The position numbers and the translations under genes are program-made. The notes beneath the pieces were generated by a model. The model was given only the letters and a program-made list of their open reading frames with translations, made no database searches and was not told the DNA's origin. Source: Actinospineispora acaciae DSM 45401 (GTDB lineage Bacteria; Actinomycetota; Actinomycetes; Mycobacteriales; Pseudonocardiaceae). From it: a stretch of 64,000 bases of DNA. The stretch is from contig NZ_JIAI01000001.1 of assembly GCF_000620785.1 (NCBI RefSeq), positions 744,001 through 808,000 on the forward strand, written 5' to 3'. Numbering within the stretch: the first letter of the stretch is position 1; each line of letters starts with the position of its first letter. Positions 24,419 to 32,913 of this stretch are shown here, piece after piece.

Positions 24419-26733
24419 ACCCGCGCCGTCTCGTCGAGGGCGGCGAACCGGGGTGGCTCGAACGCCCGCACCGGGGGCACCGGGCCGGACACCGGCTCCA
24501 GCTCGACCAGGGCGTGCTGGCCGGCGCAGCCCTGGGCGAGCCGGGAGGTCCCCAGGTCGGTGGTCAGCACGTTCGGGTTGCCGTGCACGCAGGTCGCCAG
24601 CTCGGAGGACGGGTCGAACCAGGCGCCGGTGGACAGCTGCACCACGCCGGGCCTGACGTCCTCGGACACCACGGCCCCGGCCAGGCAGCTCCCCCGGTCG
24701 TTCCAGACCTGGACCACCTCGCCGTCGCGGATGCCGCGCGCGGCCGCGTCGTCGGGGTGGATGCGCAGCGGCTCGCGGCCGGCGACCTTGGAGTCCTGGC
24801 TGTGCGCGCCCATGTCGAGCTGGGCGTGCAGCCGGGTGGTCGGTTGGTTGGCGATCAGGTGCAGCGGGTAGTCGGCCGCCCGCGCGGAGCCCAGCCAGTC
24901 CCGGGGCTCTAGCCAGCTCGGCATGCCCGGGCAGTCGTCGTAGCCGAACCCGGCGATCGTCTCCGAGTAGATCTCGATGCGACCGCTGGGGGTGTCCAGC
25001 CGGTGCCCGTCCGGGTCGGCGCGGAACTCCGCGAACAGCACCCGGTCCTCGCGCCGGTCGGGCAGCTCGAACGCCCCGTCCGACCAGAACCTGTCGAAGT
25101 CGGGCACCTCGTACCCGCGCTCGGCCATCCGTGAGCGCCACCTGTCGTACAGATGCACCAGCCACTGCTCGGCCGTACGGCCCTCGGTGTACGCCTCGGC
25201 CACTCCGAGCCGCCGCGCCAGTCCGGAGAAGATGTCGTACTCGTCGCGCGCCTGCCCGACCGGGCCGCGCACCCGCTTCATGGCCAGCAGGTGGCTGTCG
25301 GCCCGCCCCACCCCGAGGTCGTCGCGCTCCAGCGTCGTGGTGGCCGGCAGCACGATGTCGGCGTGCCGCGCCGTCGCCGTCCAGTACGGCTCGTGCACCA
25401 CCACGGTGTCCGGCATGGTGAACGCCCGCCCCAGCCGTTGCAGGTCCTGGTGGTGGTGGAACGGGTTGCCGCCGGTCCAGTACACCAGGCGGGCGTGCGG
25501 ATAGGTGTACTCGCCGCCGTCGTAGTCGAACCGGCCACCGGGGTCGAGCAGCATGTCCGCGACCCTGGCGACCGGGATGAAGTCGCTGACCGCGTTGTAC
25601 CCCTGCGACATCACCGGCGACCCGTACGCCGCGCGTCCGTCGCCGACGTCGGCCATCGAGCTGTAGCCGTGGCCGAACCCGCCGCCGGGCAGCCCGATCT
25701 GGCCGAGCAGGGCGGCCAGCGCGATCCCCGCCCAAACCGGCTGCTCGCCGTGCTGCGTCCGTTGCAGCGACCAGCTCACGTGCACCAAGGTCCGCCCGGC
25801 CGCCATCCGCCGGGCCAGCGTTCGAAGTTCGTCGGCCGGGATGCCGGACAGCCCGGCCGCCCACTCGGCGTCCTTCGGCTGCCCGTCGGCCTCGCCGCGC
25901 AGGTAGGCCAGGAAGCGGTCGGCGCCGACCGTGTACCGCTCGAGGAACTCCAGGTCGGCCAGGCCCTCGGACACCAGCACCGAGCACAGCCCGAGCATGA
26001 CCGCGACGTCCGTGCCGGGGACCAGGGCGTACCGGTCGCCGGGCACGTCGGCCGGCAGGTCGTCGCGCAGCGGGCTGAAGCTCGCCACCCGCATGCCCCT
26101 TCGGGCCGCCGCCGCGAGGTGCGAGCCCAGCCGGTGCCTGGTGTGGCCGCCGGGGGCCACCCAGACGTTCGAGGTCCGCAGCCCGCCGAACGCGACGAGC
26201 AGGTCGGTGTGCTCGGCGATCACCGGCCAGGACGTGCCGCCGGCCATCACCTCCCGCGACCCGGCGGCGCCGACGACGTGCGGGAGGATCACCGTCGACG
26301 CGCCGTTGCTGTAGGTGTTCACCGAGCGGACGAACCCGCCGATGCAGTTCAGGAACCGCCGCATCTGGCTCTGGGCGTGGTGGAACCGGCCCGCGCTGGC
26401 CCAGCCGTAGGACCCGGCGTAGATCGAGGCGTTGCCGTACCGGGACCGGACCCGGTCGAGCTCGCCGGCCAGCAGGTCCAGCGCGGTGTCCCACTCGACC
26501 TCGACGAACCGGTCGGAGCCCAGGTGAGAGCCCCGTTCCGGGTCGGCGCCGGGCCCGCGTTCGAGCCACCCCCTGCGGATCGCGGGCCGGGCGACCCGCG
26601 CCGGGTGGTCGAGCGCGTCCGGGATGTTGGCCAGCAGCGGCGACGGCTCGGGATCGAGCGGATGCGGCTCGACGCGGAGCCGGCCGCCGTCCGAGATCGC
26701 GGTGAACGCACCCCAGTGGGTACTGTTCGGCAC
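24415..26733 (-). CDS. Molybdopterin oxidoreductase, BisC/TorA type
   Basis: 772 residues from a GTG at 26733 (VPNSTHWGAFTA), close to the 777 residues of biotin sulfoxide reductase; the open frame extends to 26952, so the start is uncertain. The N-terminal TMAO/DMSO-reductase motif STHWGAF is present, then SIYAGSYGWASAGRFHHAQ and SVNTYSNGAS near the Mo-ligand serine, and the C-terminal dinucleotide-binding domain (LHLIANQPTTRLHAQLD, RIHPDDAAARGIRDGEVVQVW). There is no N-terminal Cys4 cluster and no twin-arginine signal, so it is cytoplasmic. Probable reduction of biotin or methionine sulfoxide, or an N-oxide. Confidence 0.88.
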   Translation of the reverse strand: MPNSTHWGAFTAISDGGRLRVEPHPLDPEPSPLLANIPDALDHPARVARPAIRRGWLERGPGADPERGSHLGSDRFVEVEWDTALDLLAGELDRVRSRYGNASIYAGSYGWASAGRFHHAQSQMRRFLNCIGGFVRSVNTYSNGASTVILPHVVGAAGSREVMAGGTSWPVIAEHTDLLVAFGGLRTSNVWVAPGGHTRHRLGSHLAAAARRGMRVASFSPLRDDLPADVPGDRYALVPGTDVAVMLGLCSVLVSEGLADLEFLERYTVGADRFLAYLRGEADGQPKDAEWAAGLSGIPADELRTLARRMAAGRTLVHVSWSLQRTQHGEQPVWAGIALAALLGQIGLPGGGFGHGYSSMADVGDGRAAYGSPVMSQGYNAVSDFIPVARVADMLLDPGGRFDYDGGEYTYPHARLVYWTGGNPFHHHQDLQRLGRAFTMPDTVVVHEPYWTATARHADIVLPATTTLERDDLGVGRADSHLLAMKRVRGPVGQARDEYDIFSGLARRLGVAEAYTEGRTAEQWLVHLYDRWRSRMAERGYEVPDFDRFWSDGAFELPDRREDRVLFAEFRADPDGHRLDTPSGRIEIYSETIAGFGYDDCPGMPSWLEPRDWLGSARAADYPLHLIANQPTTRLHAQLDMGAHSQDSKVAGREPLRIHPDDAAARGIRDGEVVQVWNDRGSCLAGAVVSEDVRPGVVQLSTGAWFDPSSELATCVHGNPNVLTTDLGTSRLAQGCAGQHALVELEPVSGPVPPVRAFEPPRFAALDETARV

Positions 26734-26942
26734 CGGATGACCACGGTCCACGGGCACCTCGCTTTGCCGTCCGATCTGACTCTCCGTCCAGCGTAAGTCA
26801 CCCGGTCGGGGTGCCGCTCGACGAACAAGCCCTGGTCGGGGGTCACCTGGTCGACTGTTTCCCGATCTTGTGGCCGAGCTGATCACGTACGGTGACCGCC
26901 ACCGCAAACGGCGGCCCGGCCCGCGTTCAGGAGACGACCGGC

Positions 26943-27773
26943 ATGACGACATCGACCTCGCTGCTCGACTGGATCCTCAGTCTGTTCCGGGATCCGGCCG
27001 CCCGCGAGGCGTTCCAGGCGGACCCGAAGGGATACGCGGCCGAGCACGGCTTCGGGAACTTATCGGCCGCGGACGTGCACGACATCCTGTGCCTGCACGC
27101 GGACGACTCCGGTGGCGGGTCCGATGACGACGACGACCACGGCCGGGTGCCGCCGCCCCGGGACTACCACCACGACGAGGACGGCACCCGGTACCTGGAG
27201 CACCACGTCAACAACTACACGTTCGTCGAGAAGCACGACACGAACATCGACAACTCGGTGCACCAGGACATCGACACCCACGGCGGCGACTTCAGCCAGG
27301 TCATCGACAACGACCCGCTGGTGGCGTCCGGCGACGGGGCGGTGGCCGCCGGCGGGGACATCACCGACAGCACCCTGACCACCGGCGACGGCAACGTGGT
27401 CGGCGACGGCAACCAGGCGGTGACCGGCGACGGCAACTCCACCGCGTTCGGCACCGGCGACGCCACCAGCGCGAACTTCGACCACGCCAGCTTCGGCGAC
27501 GGCGCCGCCGTGTCCCTGACCGGTGAGGCGGCCGGCTACGCCACCGACAACGACACGAACACCGCCGTGCACGCCTCCGGGTCCGGCTCCACCTCGCTCA
27601 ACGCGGCGGGCACGCACGGCTACGCCGACCAGATGGCCGACCAGCAGGACCTGGACACCAGCGCGCACGAGCACGTCCAGGACGCCTCACACACCGACAG
27701 CCACAACGTGACGGACTCGTTCAACGACACCGCCGCCACGGACAGCCACGACTACGAGGCCCACCTCGCCTGA
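26943..27773 (+). CDS. IniB N-terminal domain protein with Gly-Asp repeats
   Basis: 276 residues from the ATG at 26943. Residues about 5-50 match the IniB-like N-terminal domain (SLLDWILSLFRDPAAREAF, then GYAAEHGFGNLSAAD). A short acidic stretch (DDDDDH) follows, then a region with NN/DN pairs (about 85-120). From about 125 to 195 come G-D-G-N type repeats of 6-8 residues (ASGDGAVAAGGD, GDGNVVGDGNQAVTGDGNS), which could form a beta-solenoid. The tail is rich in D, H, T and S. There is no signal peptide or membrane helix. Mycobacterial IniB is a cell-wall-stress protein; a surface or stress role is inference. Its stop abuts the stop of the next gene. Confidence 0.82.
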   Translation: MTTSTSLLDWILSLFRDPAAREAFQADPKGYAAEHGFGNLSAADVHDILCLHADDSGGGSDDDDDHGRVPPPRDYHHDEDGTRYLEHHVNNYTFVEKHDTNIDNSVHQDIDTHGGDFSQVIDNDPLVASGDGAVAAGGDITDSTLTTGDGNVVGDGNQAVTGDGNSTAFGTGDATSANFDHASFGDGAAVSLTGEAAGYATDNDTNTAVHASGSGSTSLNAAGTHGYADQMADQQDLDTSAHEHVQDASHTDSHNVTDSFNDTAATDSHDYEAHLA

Positions 27774-28361
27774 CTACCCGACAGGGCCACGCCGTTCACC
27801 GTCGTACGCGCCCAGCCGCTCGATGCGCCGTCGCAGGCGGCGCGGCAACCACAGCTGGAGCAGGATGAAGTAGGCGAACAACACCGCGGCGAGCCAGAAC
27901 CACGGCGAGGTGACCACCGCTTCCCTGACCTCCAGCAGAAGAAACAACACGAAAATCAGCGTCGTCCACACCCTGTTGCGACGCAGATCGTCGAGCTTCA
28001 GTCGAGCGAGCCGTCCCGCCGCCTGCCGAAGCTCGGGATCGGCGGGAACGGGACCTCGGGCGACGGCGCGCAGCACGACGGCGAGGTCCTCGGCCGACAG
28101 CGGACCGAGCACGGAGCGCACGTGCCGATAGCGCATCGCGGCGAATGGCCCCATCACCGCGCCGAAAATCAGACCGCCGATCGCCCCAGCGACGATGTCG
28201 AACGTCAGCGAGGTCGCCGGGGTGTTCCAGATCGCCGAAGACAACAGCGCGAACGCGATCGTCATGAGCAGCCCGAAGGCCAGCCCCGTGATCACGGAGA
28301 GCACCCACGCCGGAGCGTTCATCAGGTACCAGCGCACGGACGCTACGGAGGGTGCCCTCAT
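27774..28361 (-). CDS. Membrane protein, four helices, unknown family
   Basis: 195 residues from the ATG at 28361. Predicted membrane segments near 17-40 (WVLSVITGLAFGLLMTIAFA), 55-77, 128-145 and 152-172, with a soluble helical loop of about 50 residues between the second and third rich in Arg and Leu. Ends in a basic tail (RRLRRRIERLG). No function recognised. Convergent with the IniB-like gene with no base between the two stops, so transcription from each side reads into the other. Confidence 0.75.
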   Translation of the reverse strand: MRAPSVASVRWYLMNAPAWVLSVITGLAFGLLMTIAFALLSSAIWNTPATSLTFDIVAGAIGGLIFGAVMGPFAAMRYRHVRSVLGPLSAEDLAVVLRAVARGPVPADPELRQAAGRLARLKLDDLRRNRVWTTLIFVLFLLLEVREAVVTSPWFWLAAVLFAYFILLQLWLPRRLRRRIERLGAYDGERRGPVG

Positions 28362-28409
28362 GTCCCAGTTCTTAGCCCCTCGCGGAGGGGAGCCCTCCCA
28401 GGTATGGAC

Positions 28410-29654
28410 TCAGCGGACATCGCCCACGGTGTACAGACGGCGTTCCAGGAAGGCGCGCTCGGCCGCGTTCTCGGTGCGCGCGATCGCCTCCCGGTATGCC
28501 TGTGCGGCCTCGGCGTCGCGGCCGGAGCGGCGGAGCAGGTCGGCGCGGACGGCGTGGAACAGGTAGTACCTGTCGAGGTCCAGCTCGTCGATCACGTCGA
28601 GCGCGGCGTGCGGGCCGTCGACCTCCGCGACCGCGACCGCCCGGTGCAGCGCCACCACCGGGCTCGGCGTGATCGACAGCAGCCGGTCGTACAGCGCCAG
28701 GATCTGGCGCCAGTCGGTGGCGGCCGCCGTCGGCGCGTCGCTGTGCACGGCGTTGATCGCGGCCTGGATCTGGTACGGGCCCGGCCGGTCGCGCCGAAGG
28801 CACCGCCGCACCAGCGCCTGGCCCTCGGCGACCAGCTCGCGGTCCCACCGTCTCCGGTCCTGGTCGGCCAGCAACACGATCGCCCCGTCCGGGGCGGTCC
28901 GGGCGGGCCGGCGCGACTGGACGAGCAGCATCAGCGCGAGCAGGCCCAGGACCTCCGGCTCGTCGGGCATCAGCTCGGCGAGCAACCGGCCGAGCCGGAT
29001 GGCCTCCGCGCACAGGTCCTCGCGCACCAGGTGATCGCCGGAGCTGGCCGTATAGCCCTCGTTGAACACCAGGTAGACGATCGCGAGCACCGAGGCCAGC
29101 CGGTCCGGGAGATCGGCTTCGTGGGGCACCCGGTACGGGATCCGGGCGTCGCGGATCTTGCCCTTGGCCCGTACCAGCCGCTGCGCCATGGTCGGCTCGG
29201 CCACCAGGAACGCGCGCGCGATCTCCGGGGTGCTGAGCCCGCCGAGCAGCCGGAGCGTGAGCGCGACCTGGGCGCCGGTGGACAGCGCCGGGTGGCAGCA
29301 GGTGAAGATCAGCCGGAGCCGGTCGTCGGTCACCGCGCTCTCCTCCTCGCCCGGTTCCGGGTCGCCGCCGCGCGCGTGCAGCAGGGCGGCGGCCTGGTTC
29401 TGGCGGTCGTGCCGGGAGGACTCCCGGCGCAGCCGGTCGATCGCCCGTCGCCGGGCCGTGGTGATGATCCATCCGGCCGGGCTGGGCGGCAGCCCGTCGG
29501 CGGGCCAGCGGCGCACGGCCTCGGTGAACGCGTCCTGGACCGCCTCCTCGGCGAGGTCGATGTCGCCGAGGACGCGGATCAGGACGGCGACCGCCCTGCC
29601 GTGCTCTTCGCGGAACACCCGCTCGATCTCGCGGGCGGGCAGCGGCTCAGGCAC
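28410..29654 (-). CDS. RNA polymerase sigma factor, ECF42 group (second copy)
   Basis: 414 residues from a GTG at 29654. Region 2 (EEAVQDAFTEAVRRWP, TTARRRAIDRLRRES), region 4 (LGGLSTPEIARAFLVAEPTMAQRL) and the long C-terminal TPR-like extension (VFNEGYTASSGD, ALLALM-like stretch, ERAFLERRLYTVG) match the copy at 1827-3056 in layout. The start is 9 nt after the DGPF stop. Different from the first copy in sequence, so the pairs probably act on separate promoters. Confidence 0.93.
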   Translation of the reverse strand: MPEPLPAREIERVFREEHGRAVAVLIRVLGDIDLAEEAVQDAFTEAVRRWPADGLPPSPAGWIITTARRRAIDRLRRESSRHDRQNQAAALLHARGGDPEPGEEESAVTDDRLRLIFTCCHPALSTGAQVALTLRLLGGLSTPEIARAFLVAEPTMAQRLVRAKGKIRDARIPYRVPHEADLPDRLASVLAIVYLVFNEGYTASSGDHLVREDLCAEAIRLGRLLAELMPDEPEVLGLLALMLLVQSRRPARTAPDGAIVLLADQDRRRWDRELVAEGQALVRRCLRRDRPGPYQIQAAINAVHSDAPTAAATDWRQILALYDRLLSITPSPVVALHRAVAVAEVDGPHAALDVIDELDLDRYYLFHAVRADLLRRSGRDAEAAQAYREAIARTENAAERAFLERRLYTVGDVR

Positions 29655-29663
29655 CTGCGCGCG

Positions 29664-30020
29664 TCACCCGCAGCCCTCGCCGCCCTGCAGCGGCCTGACC
29701 TCGATCGGCAGGGTGATCGCCCGGGCCAGCTTGCGGCCCCACTCCAGGGCGGCGTCCAGGTCGGGCGCCTCGATCAGGGTGAACCCACCGAGGTGCTCCT
29801 TGCCCTCGGCGAACGGGCCGTCGGTCATGAGCACGTCGCTGTCCTTGAGCCGCAGCACGGTGGCGGTGCTCGGCGGGTGCAGGCCGCCGGAGAACACCCA
29901 GACGCCGGCCGCCTTCATCTCGGCGTTCACCGCCGCCACCTCGGCCATGATCGGGTCCAGCACCTCGGGCGGCGGCGGGGCGCCGTCGGGCTGGTAGATG
30001 CTGAGCATGTACTGCGTCAT
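29664..30020 (-). CDS. YCII-related DGPF domain protein (second copy)
   Basis: 118 residues from the ATG at 30020 (MTQYMLSIYQPDG), with GAGGAGG-like sequence upstream. The signature reads LMTDGPFAEGKEHLGGF and the end LPIEVRPLQGGEGCG. It precedes the ECF42 gene in the same operon, as the partner at 3064 does. Confidence 0.92.
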   Translation of the reverse strand: MTQYMLSIYQPDGAPPPPEVLDPIMAEVAAVNAEMKAAGVWVFSGGLHPPSTATVLRLKDSDVLMTDGPFAEGKEHLGGFTLIEAPDLDAALEWGRKLARAITLPIEVRPLQGGEGCG

Positions 30021-30111
30021 CGGGGTGCCTCCTCGTGCGGCGAGCGCCGGCCCGGTGCCAGCCTCTCACCCCCTATACGCACGGCCCACCGCCGTATCGA
30101 CACCCCGCCCG

Positions 30112-31098
30112 TCACGAGTTCTGGTAAGTCGGCGGGAAGCCGAACGCGGCGAGCAGGTCGGGGTCGCCGAAGGCGACGATCCGGGCGATGCCGTCGGCGG
30201 CCAGTGTGAGCACGGCGATGCCGAAGGCCTGGTAGGTGCCGTCCTCCGCGCGGAGGTAGGCGGCCGCGGCCGGCTGCCCGTTCGCCCGGGTGGGCACCAT
30301 CCGCCAGTCGCCGGGCGCGCCGAGCGCGTAGTTGATGATGTAGGGCGCGCAGGTCCGGCGCCCGGAGAACCAGGTGCGGGACGGGGGCATCTCCAGCACG
30401 GCGTCCTCGCGCAGCAGCTTCTCGATGGCCGCCGTGTCGGCGTTCTCGAAGGCCGCCATGTACCTGTCGAGCAGCGCGCGGGCCTGCGGCTCGGTGGGCT
30501 CGGCGACCCGGTCGGCCGACGGGGTGACCTCGTCGAGGCGGGCCCTGGCGCGCTGCAGCGTGCTCTTGACCGCCGCGACCGACGTGTCGAGCACCTCGGC
30601 GACCTCCGAGGCCGACCAGGCCAGCACGTCGCGCAGGAGCAGCACCGCGCGCTGCCGGCCGGGCAGGTACTGCAGGCTGGCGATGAGCGCGAGCCGCAGG
30701 CTCTCCCGGGAGGCGACGATCGCCGCCGGGTCGTCCGACTCGGCGCCGACCAGCGCGTCCGGCACCGGCTGCAGCCAGGTGACCTCCGGGCCGGCCATCT
30801 CGGGCGTGGCGTGCGGGTCGTCGCCGGGGCCGCCGAGGCCGGAGGGCAGCGGGCGGCGGGAGCGGTTGCGCAGCGCGGACAGGCAGGCGTTCGTGGCGAT
30901 CCGGTACAGCCAGGTGCGCACCGACGACCTGTCCTCGAACCTGTCGTAGGAGCGCCAGGCCCGCAGGTAGGTCTCCTGCACCAGGTCGTCGGCGTCGTGG
31001 ATGGAACCGAGCATGCGGTAGCAGTGCGCGAGCAGCTCACGCCGGTACGGCTCGGTGCGGCGGACGAACTCCGCGTTGTCCGGCGACACCCGCGTCAT
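30112..31098 (-). CDS. ECF sigma factor with C-terminal SnoaL-like domain
   Basis: 328 residues from the ATG at 31098. Region 2 reads LAHCYRMLGSIHDADDLVQET and RTWLYRIATNACLSALRNRS; a linker contains VTWLQPVPDAL; region 4 reads LPGRQRAVLLLRDVLAWSAS and VAAVKSTLQRARARLDE. About 120 further residues form a SnoaL/NTF2-like domain (LLDRYMAAFENADTAAIEKLL). This is the SigX5/TIGR02960-type or SigG-like group in which the C-terminal domain modulates activity in place of an anti-sigma factor. Divergent from the LLM flavin enzyme; 91 bp downstream of the DGPF gene start. Confidence 0.92.
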   Translation of the reverse strand: MTRVSPDNAEFVRRTEPYRRELLAHCYRMLGSIHDADDLVQETYLRAWRSYDRFEDRSSVRTWLYRIATNACLSALRNRSRRPLPSGLGGPGDDPHATPEMAGPEVTWLQPVPDALVGAESDDPAAIVASRESLRLALIASLQYLPGRQRAVLLLRDVLAWSASEVAEVLDTSVAAVKSTLQRARARLDEVTPSADRVAEPTEPQARALLDRYMAAFENADTAAIEKLLREDAVLEMPPSRTWFSGRRTCAPYIINYALGAPGDWRMVPTRANGQPAAAAYLRAEDGTYQAFGIAVLTLAADGIARIVAFGDPDLLAAFGFPPTYQNS

Positions 31099-31192
31099 GC
31101 GCGCTCCCCCCTCGACGGCGGCAGCAGATTACTCCGCCCCGCCCCACCGGCCGGACGGAATTCCGCCGCGGCCGCCGGCGTTGGTCGGGGCG

Positions 31193-32200
31193 ATGTCCCC
31201 GCCAGTCCGGTTGTCGCTGCTCGACCGCTCCCGCACCCGTGCCGGCGAGCCCGACGCGACGGCGCTGCGCCACACAGCGGAGCGCGCGCAACGGGCCGAG
31301 CGGCTCGGTTACCACCGCTTCTGGGTGGCCGAGCACCACGCCGTGCCGGGCATCGCCAGCGGCAGCCCTCCGGTGCTGATCGCCGCGATCGCGGCCCGCA
31401 CCGAGCGGATCCGGGTCGGCTCGGGCGGCGTCATGCTGCCCAACCACCAGCCGATCGTGGTGGCCGAGCAGTTCGCCATGCTCGACGCGCTGTTCCCCGG
31501 CCGCATCGACCTCGGCGTCGGCCGCTCGCTGGGGTTCACCCCGCCGGTGCGCAGGGCGCTGCGCCGCGACGCCGACGCCCCGGACACCTTCGCCGACGAC
31601 CTCGACGAGCTGCGCGCCTACCTTGACGGGCGCGCCCCGGTCACCGCGCGGCCCCGGCTGGACCGCCCGCTGCCGGTGTTCGTCCTGGCCACCGGCCGAG
31701 GCCTGGCCGTCGCCGGTGACGCCGGCCTGCCTGTCGTGCTCGGCGGCCCCATCCTGACCAGCGACACCCTGGACGCCGCGCTCGACGACTACCGCGCCCG
31801 GGCGCGCGCGGCGGGAGCTGAGCCCTACGTCGTCGTCGCGGTGGACGTGCTGGTGGCCGACTCGGCGAGCGCCGCCCGCGAGCTGGCGCTGCCCGAGGCC
31901 TGGGCGCTCGCCGCCGCCCGCACCACCGGCCGCTTCCCCGCGCTGGAGCCCGTCGACCCCGACCGGCCGCTGTCCGCGCGCCAGGCCGCGATCGTCGAGG
32001 ACGCGGTCGGGCGCACGATCCACGGCGACGAGGCGTCCGTCGCGGCCGAGCTGGACGAGCTGCTGGCCCGCACCGGGGCCGACGAGCTGCTGGCGTCGAC
32101 CTCGACGTTCGACCTGGACGCGCTGCGCTCCTCGGACGCCCGCCTCGCCGCGCTGGTCAGCCGATCGTCGGCGTCCGGGCCGGTCGCGACTCGTCGCTGA
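31193..32200 (+). CDS. LLM-class flavin-dependent oxidoreductase
   Basis: 335 residues from the ATG at 31193; a longer frame from 31055 has no ribosome site. Bacterial luciferase-like TIM barrel: YHRFWVAEHHAVPGIASGSP, RIRVGSGGVMLPNHQP, VAEQFAMLDALFPGRIDLGVGRSLG. These segments are diagnostic of the single-subunit MsnO8/luxA-like family that uses FMNH2 or F420. Substrate unknown. The gene ends inside the ABC ATPase gene (44 nt overlap, tail to tail) and starts 94 bp from a divergent ECF sigma gene that might control it. Confidence 0.9.
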   Translation: MSPPVRLSLLDRSRTRAGEPDATALRHTAERAQRAERLGYHRFWVAEHHAVPGIASGSPPVLIAAIAARTERIRVGSGGVMLPNHQPIVVAEQFAMLDALFPGRIDLGVGRSLGFTPPVRRALRRDADAPDTFADDLDELRAYLDGRAPVTARPRLDRPLPVFVLATGRGLAVAGDAGLPVVLGGPILTSDTLDAALDDYRARARAAGAEPYVVVAVDVLVADSASAARELALPEAWALAAARTTGRFPALEPVDPDRPLSARQAAIVEDAVGRTIHGDEASVAAELDELLARTGADELLASTSTFDLDALRSSDARLAALVSRSSASGPVATRR

Positions 32201-32849
32201 TGATCTGGCCGTCGCGCAGCCGCACGACCCGCTTGGTGAACTCCGCGATGTCCTCCTCGTGCGTGATGATCACGACGGTGCGGCCGGCGTTGTTCAGCTC
32301 GACCAGCAGCTTCATGATCTCCGCGCTGGACGCGGTGTCCAGGTTGCCGGTCGGCTCGTCGGCGAGCAGCACGGTGGGCTCGATGATGAGCGCCCTGGCG
32401 ATCGCGACCCGCTGCTGCTGGCCACCGGACAGCTCGGTGGGCTGGTGCTTCGCGCGGTCGGCGAGCCCCACCACCTCCAACGCCTTCCGCGCCCGGGACC
32501 GCCGGTTCCGGACGCCTGCGTACACCAGGGGCAGCTCGACGTTGCGCAGCGCGCTGGTGCGGGGGATGAGGTTGAACGACTGGAACACGAACCCGATCTT
32601 CTGGTTGCGGATCGAGGCCAGCTCCTTGTCCTTCAGGGTCGCCACGTCGATCCCGTCGAGCAGGTAGCGCCCGTCGGTCGGCACGTCCAGGCAGCCCACG
32701 ATGTTCATCAACGTGGTCTTGCCGGAGCCGGACGGTCCCATGATCGCCACCAGGTCACCGTCGTCGATGCGGAGGCTGACATTGTCGAGGGCGCGCAACT
32801 CCACGGTGCCCATCCGGTAGATCTTGGTGACGTGGTCCAGCTCGATCAT
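32157..32849 (-). CDS. ABC transporter ATPase, MacB/LolD type, no permease nearby
   Basis: 230 residues from the ATG at 32849. Walker A GPSGSGKT, Q loop FVFQSFNL, signature LSGGQQQRVAIARAL, Walker B VLLADEPTGNLD and H loop IITHEED are all intact. The D-E-P-T-G-N-L-D pattern is typical of MacB/LolD-type ATPases, which power lipoprotein release or peptide efflux with an FtsX-fold permease. No permease gene lies in the neighbourhood, so the partner is elsewhere or it is shared. Confidence 0.92.
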   Translation of the reverse strand: MIELDHVTKIYRMGTVELRALDNVSLRIDDGDLVAIMGPSGSGKTTLMNIVGCLDVPTDGRYLLDGIDVATLKDKELASIRNQKIGFVFQSFNLIPRTSALRNVELPLVYAGVRNRRSRARKALEVVGLADRAKHQPTELSGGQQQRVAIARALIIEPTVLLADEPTGNLDTASSAEIMKLLVELNNAGRTVVIITHEEDIAEFTKRVVRLRDGQIISDESRPARTPTIG

Positions 32850-32913
32850 GGCGGCCCCAGAAGGTGTCCTCCGTCACACAGCGACCACCTCAGTATGCGC
32901 CATTCGGGCAACT

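Noticed and set aside
24415..26952. Molybdoenzyme start at 26952 giving 845 residues
   Set aside because: The extra 73 residues are low-complexity and precede STHWGAF, which normally stands near the N terminus.
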